DNA from: JACCVL01 sp038233135
GTDB taxonomy: Bacteria > Actinomycetota > Actinomycetes > Propionibacteriales > Nocardioidaceae
Direction of reading: 5' to 3'
NCBI GenBank assembly: GCA_038233135.1
Contig: JBBSMN010000156.1
Span: 1-7,366, forward strand
DNA length: 7,366 bases
Made by a program: the position numbers and the translations under genes. Shown in pieces: positions 5,173-7,366 of the stretch. Positions within the stretch are counted from its first letter, which is position 1. Every line of letters starts with the position of its first letter. The notes under the pieces are model-generated. The model did no database searches. It saw nothing but the letters and a program-made list of their open reading frames with translations, and was not told where the DNA came from.

Positions 5173-6369
5173 ATGACCGCCGACACGCCGCCGCCCGCCC
5201 CTGGGGAGGGAGAATCCCCCGCAAGCGGGTCCGGGTCATCGGCGACGGCTGCGTCGGGCACGACATCGACCCGCAACTGGTTTGTCCGGCACAAGTGGTG
5301 GACGGCAGCGGTCAGCCTCCTGCTGGTGCTGGCGCTGGGCGCCGGCGGATGGTTGTACTACCTCAACGGGCTGATCGAGCCGCAGAGCTTCGCCGGCCCG
5401 AGCCAGACTCTGAGTGATGAGTCGCGGCCGAGGATCGCGGTGGGCAGCGTCGGCGGCAGCGGCGAGCCGGTCGACGATGCCGGCCGGTCGCTCAACATCC
5501 TGCTCGGCGGTGCCGACAACGGCGACAACGACGGCGACAACGTGGACACCGGTGCAGCGCTAGCAGCGCCCGAGTGGGAGAACGGCAAGCTGCGCAGCGA
5601 CACCATCATGATCATGCACATCCCGGCCGGGCGACAGCAGGCGTACCTGATCTCCATCCCGCGGGACTCCTACGTCACGATCTACGACGAGCAGGGCAAG
5701 CCGCGAGGCGAGGACAAGATCAACGCGGCGTTCTCGCGGTACGGACCGACGGGCTATGTCTCCACCATCGAGCACCTCACCGACCTGCGGATGGACCACC
5801 TGGCGATCGTCGACTGGACCGGGTTCAAGGACATCTCGACCGCGCTTGGTGGCGTCGAGGTGTTCATCCCCGAGCCGATCAACGACGACAGCCAGGGCGT
5901 CACGTGGGAGCGTGGGTACGAGACGCTCGAGGGCAGGCGGGCGCTCGCCTACGTCCGCACTCGTTATGGGTTGGAGAACGGCGACTTTGACCGCATCGCC
6001 CGCCAACAGAACTTCATGCGGGCCATGATGGAGAAGATGCTCGACCAGGGCGTCTTCAGTGACCCCATCACCTTCGCCAAGATGCTCAAGGCGGTCGTGG
6101 ACAACCTGTACGTCGACGAGGGGTTCACCCCGGACAAGATCCGCGACCTGACGCTGTCGCTGCGCGGACTGGAGAGCGACGACGTCGTCTTCGTCACCGC
6201 ACCACTCGGCCGCTACGGCGAGACCGGCTCCGGCTCGAGCATCGTGCTGTTGGCGAAGAAGCAGACCTCGGCGTTGTGGGACGCGGTCCGCGAGGAGAAA
6301 CTGCGCAGGTACGTCCGCAGGTTTGGCGACGAGTCCGGCGCGCTGAAGGACCCGAAGAAGGTCAACTGA
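5173..6369 (+). CDS. LytR-CpsA-Psr (LCP) family cell-wall glycopolymer ligase
   Basis: 398 residues. A charged, Pro/Ser/Gly-rich cytoplasmic tail (1-42) is followed by one membrane helix (about 43-64) and an extracellular LCP domain. Visible blocks: LNILLGGAD (107-115), RSDTIMIMHIP (141-151), SIPRDSYV (161-168), KINAAFSRYG (182-191), LGGVEVFIP (225-233) and YVRTRYGLENGDFDRIARQQ (260-279). They include the Arg and Asp residues that hold the pyrophosphate and Mg of the polyprenyl-linked substrate. LCP enzymes transfer secondary polymers (arabinogalactan, teichoic acid or capsule) from the lipid carrier to peptidoglycan; which polymer is not readable here. An acidic stretch DNGDNDGDNVD (115-125) directly after the first block is notable. 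No C-terminal LytR_C domain follows. The cupin gene lies 43 bp downstream and probably has its own promoter. Confidence 0.93.
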   Translation: MTADTPPPAPGEGESPASGSGSSATAASGTTSTRNWFVRHKWWTAAVSLLLVLALGAGGWLYYLNGLIEPQSFAGPSQTLSDESRPRIAVGSVGGSGEPVDDAGRSLNILLGGADNGDNDGDNVDTGAALAAPEWENGKLRSDTIMIMHIPAGRQQAYLISIPRDSYVTIYDEQGKPRGEDKINAAFSRYGPTGYVSTIEHLTDLRMDHLAIVDWTGFKDISTALGGVEVFIPEPINDDSQGVTWERGYETLEGRRALAYVRTRYGLENGDFDRIARQQNFMRAMMEKMLDQGVFSDPITFAKMLKAVVDNLYVDEGFTPDKIRDLTLSLRGLESDDVVFVTAPLGRYGETGSGSSIVLLAKKQTSALWDAVREEKLRRYVRRFGDESGALKDPKKVN

Positions 6370-6398
6370 TCAGCCCAGGGCGCTCGCCCGTCGCCGGG

Positions 6399-6404
6399 TA
6401 CAGT
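6399..6404 (+). promoter_or_regulatory. Putative -10 element of the cupin gene (leaderless)
   Basis: TACAGT fits TANNNT and ends 8 nt before GTG 6413, the same spacing as before the Fur-family GTG. No ribosome-binding site precedes this GTG, which supports a leaderless mRNA. No clear -35 is seen. Confidence 0.4.
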
Positions 6405-6412
6405 TCCGCCTC

Positions 6413-6796
6413 GTGACTCGGCCCTCCGCCGACCTGCCCGGCAGGTCGCCCGCTGGGTGGATCGATGAACGCCCGTGGGGTCAGGTGCGGCTCATCGACC
6501 AGGGCGACGGCTTTCAGGTGAAGCGGCTGGAGGTGCTACCCGGCCGGCGGCTGTCGCTGCAGCGGCACCGGTATCGTAGCGAGCACTGGCACGTGGTTCG
6601 TGGTGTGGCAACCACAACTGTCGGCGCCGCCGAGGTCGAGTTGGGCGCCGCGGGCAGCATCGACATTGCCGTCGGAGAGTTGCACCGGCTGGCCAATCAC
6701 GGCGGGACCGCCCTGGTGGTGGTCGAGGTAGGCCGCGGCCCGTACCTCGGCGACGACGACATCGAGCGGTTCGCCGACGACTTCGGCAGGGCCTGA
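6413..6796 (+). CDS. Stand-alone mannose-6-phosphate isomerase-type cupin
   Basis: 127 residues, one cupin domain that resembles the C-terminal isomerase half of two-domain type II phosphomannose isomerase/GDP-mannose pyrophosphorylase. Matching blocks: RPWG (20-23), GFQVKRLEVLPGRRLSLQ (33-50), HRYRSEHWHVVRG (52-64), HRLAN with His91, and GPYLGDDDIERF near the C-terminus. His52, Glu57, His58 and His91 are the likely metal ligands. The enzyme would interconvert mannose-6-phosphate and fructose-6-phosphate, feeding mannose into envelope polymers, which would suit the LCP neighbour. Isomerase activity of isolated single-domain members is not assured. Start is GTG 6413: no other start fits the conserved RPWG region, and a -10-like TACAGT lies 8 nt upstream. 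It converges on sseC with a 28-bp gap. Confidence 0.85.
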   Translation: MTRPSADLPGRSPAGWIDERPWGQVRLIDQGDGFQVKRLEVLPGRRLSLQRHRYRSEHWHVVRGVATTTVGAAEVELGAAGSIDIAVGELHRLANHGGTALVVVEVGRGPYLGDDDIERFADDFGRA

Positions 6797-6824
6797 CCGA
6801 CACCCCGCCCGCCCCCGCAAAGGG

Positions 6825-7129
6825 TCAGATGGCGTCGAGGGCCAAGTCGACCTCGGCCACCCCACCGGTACGAGCGGCAACGACCCGGTCGGCCGGCACC
6901 GCCTCTGGGGCGAGCGCACGGACGGTCCAGTCGCCCTCAGCGGCGAAGAAGCGGAACTGCCCGGTCGCCGATGTCGGCACCTCGGCGGTGAACTCGCCGG
7001 TACGGTCGAGCAGCCGCACGTACGCCCCGCCGACCGGCTCACCGGCCCGGGTCACCACGCCTTGGATGACCGCCTGCTGCTTGAGATCGACGCCGTCGAG
7101 CGACGGGCCACCGGCTGTGGCGCCGCACA

Positions 7130-7130
<1 letters not shown>
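6825..7130 (-). CDS. sseC: DUF1416 family protein SseC
   Basis: 101 residues, the normal size for actinobacterial SseC (M. tuberculosis Rv0814c/Rv3118). It begins MCGATAGG, where Cys2 fits the family's usual start. The core is VIQGVVTRAGEPVGGAYVRL, then TGEFTAEV and SATGQFRFFAAEGDWTVRAL, which looks like a transthyretin/carboxypeptidase-regulatory-type beta-sandwich. The exact role is unknown; its constant pairing with CysA2-type rhodaneses links it to sulfur transfer. The ATG overlaps the TGA of the rhodanese gene (TGATG, 7132-7128), so the two are translationally coupled. The in-frame extension upstream of this ATG is Arg-rich and only mirrors the rhodanese gene. Confidence 0.92.

Positions 7131-7366
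<236 letters not shown>

Noticed and set aside
6373..6392. GGGC/GCCC mini-hairpin after the LCP gene as a terminator
   Set aside because: The stem is only 4 bp with no T tract, which is expected by chance in DNA this rich in G and C.
6797..6824. Terminator between the convergent cupin and sseC genes
   Set aside because: The 28-bp gap holds C-rich and short GGG stretches but no stable inverted repeat.

Overview
The window is high-GC DNA with strong GC3 bias. Its gene families (LytR-CpsA-Psr protein, DUF1416/SseC next to a CysA2-type rhodanese, actinobacterial nitrobindin, stand-alone phosphomannose-isomerase cupin) point to a chromosomal segment of an actinobacterium. I do not try to place it below that level. 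No rRNA, tRNA, CRISPR, transposase or phage gene is visible.

Layout. (1) Positions 1-92, minus strand: the first 30 residues of a Fur-family regulator running off the left edge, probably read from a leaderless mRNA. (2) 93-211: spacer with a G-rich palindromic repeat (copy A). (3) 212-2973, plus strand: a two-gene unit, DUF1800 protein followed by a Tat-exported DUF1501 protein. (4) 2974-3096: spacer with a second, larger copy of the same repeat (copy B), including a perfect 17-bp stem and G-rich tandem units. (5) 4593-3097, minus strand: a compact three-gene operon encoding a BKACE (DUF849) beta-keto acid cleavage enzyme, an unannotated 33-residue single-span membrane protein, and a nitrobindin-type heme protein. 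(6) 4654-5052, plus: a D-aminoacyl-tRNA deacylase gene (dtd) that seems to have lost a base near its start and five internal codons. (7) 5173-6369, plus: LytR-CpsA-Psr cell-wall ligase. (8) 6413-6796, plus: single-domain mannose-6-phosphate isomerase-type cupin, again probably leaderless. (9) 7366-6825, minus: the 3' end of a rhodanese sulfurtransferase overlapping sseC by one base.

How it fits together. Fur, nitrobindin, Dtd, rhodanese and SseC are housekeeping or stress genes that, as I recall, often lie near one another in actinobacterial chromosomes. The DUF1800-DUF1501 pair lies between fur and the nitrobindin operon, points the opposite way, and is bracketed by two same-orientation copies of one repeat, so it looks like an inserted cassette. 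The most interesting points are this repeat-bracketed cassette, the small membrane protein whose gene sits just before nitrobindin, and the two lesions in dtd. I see no clearly new defence or mobile system.
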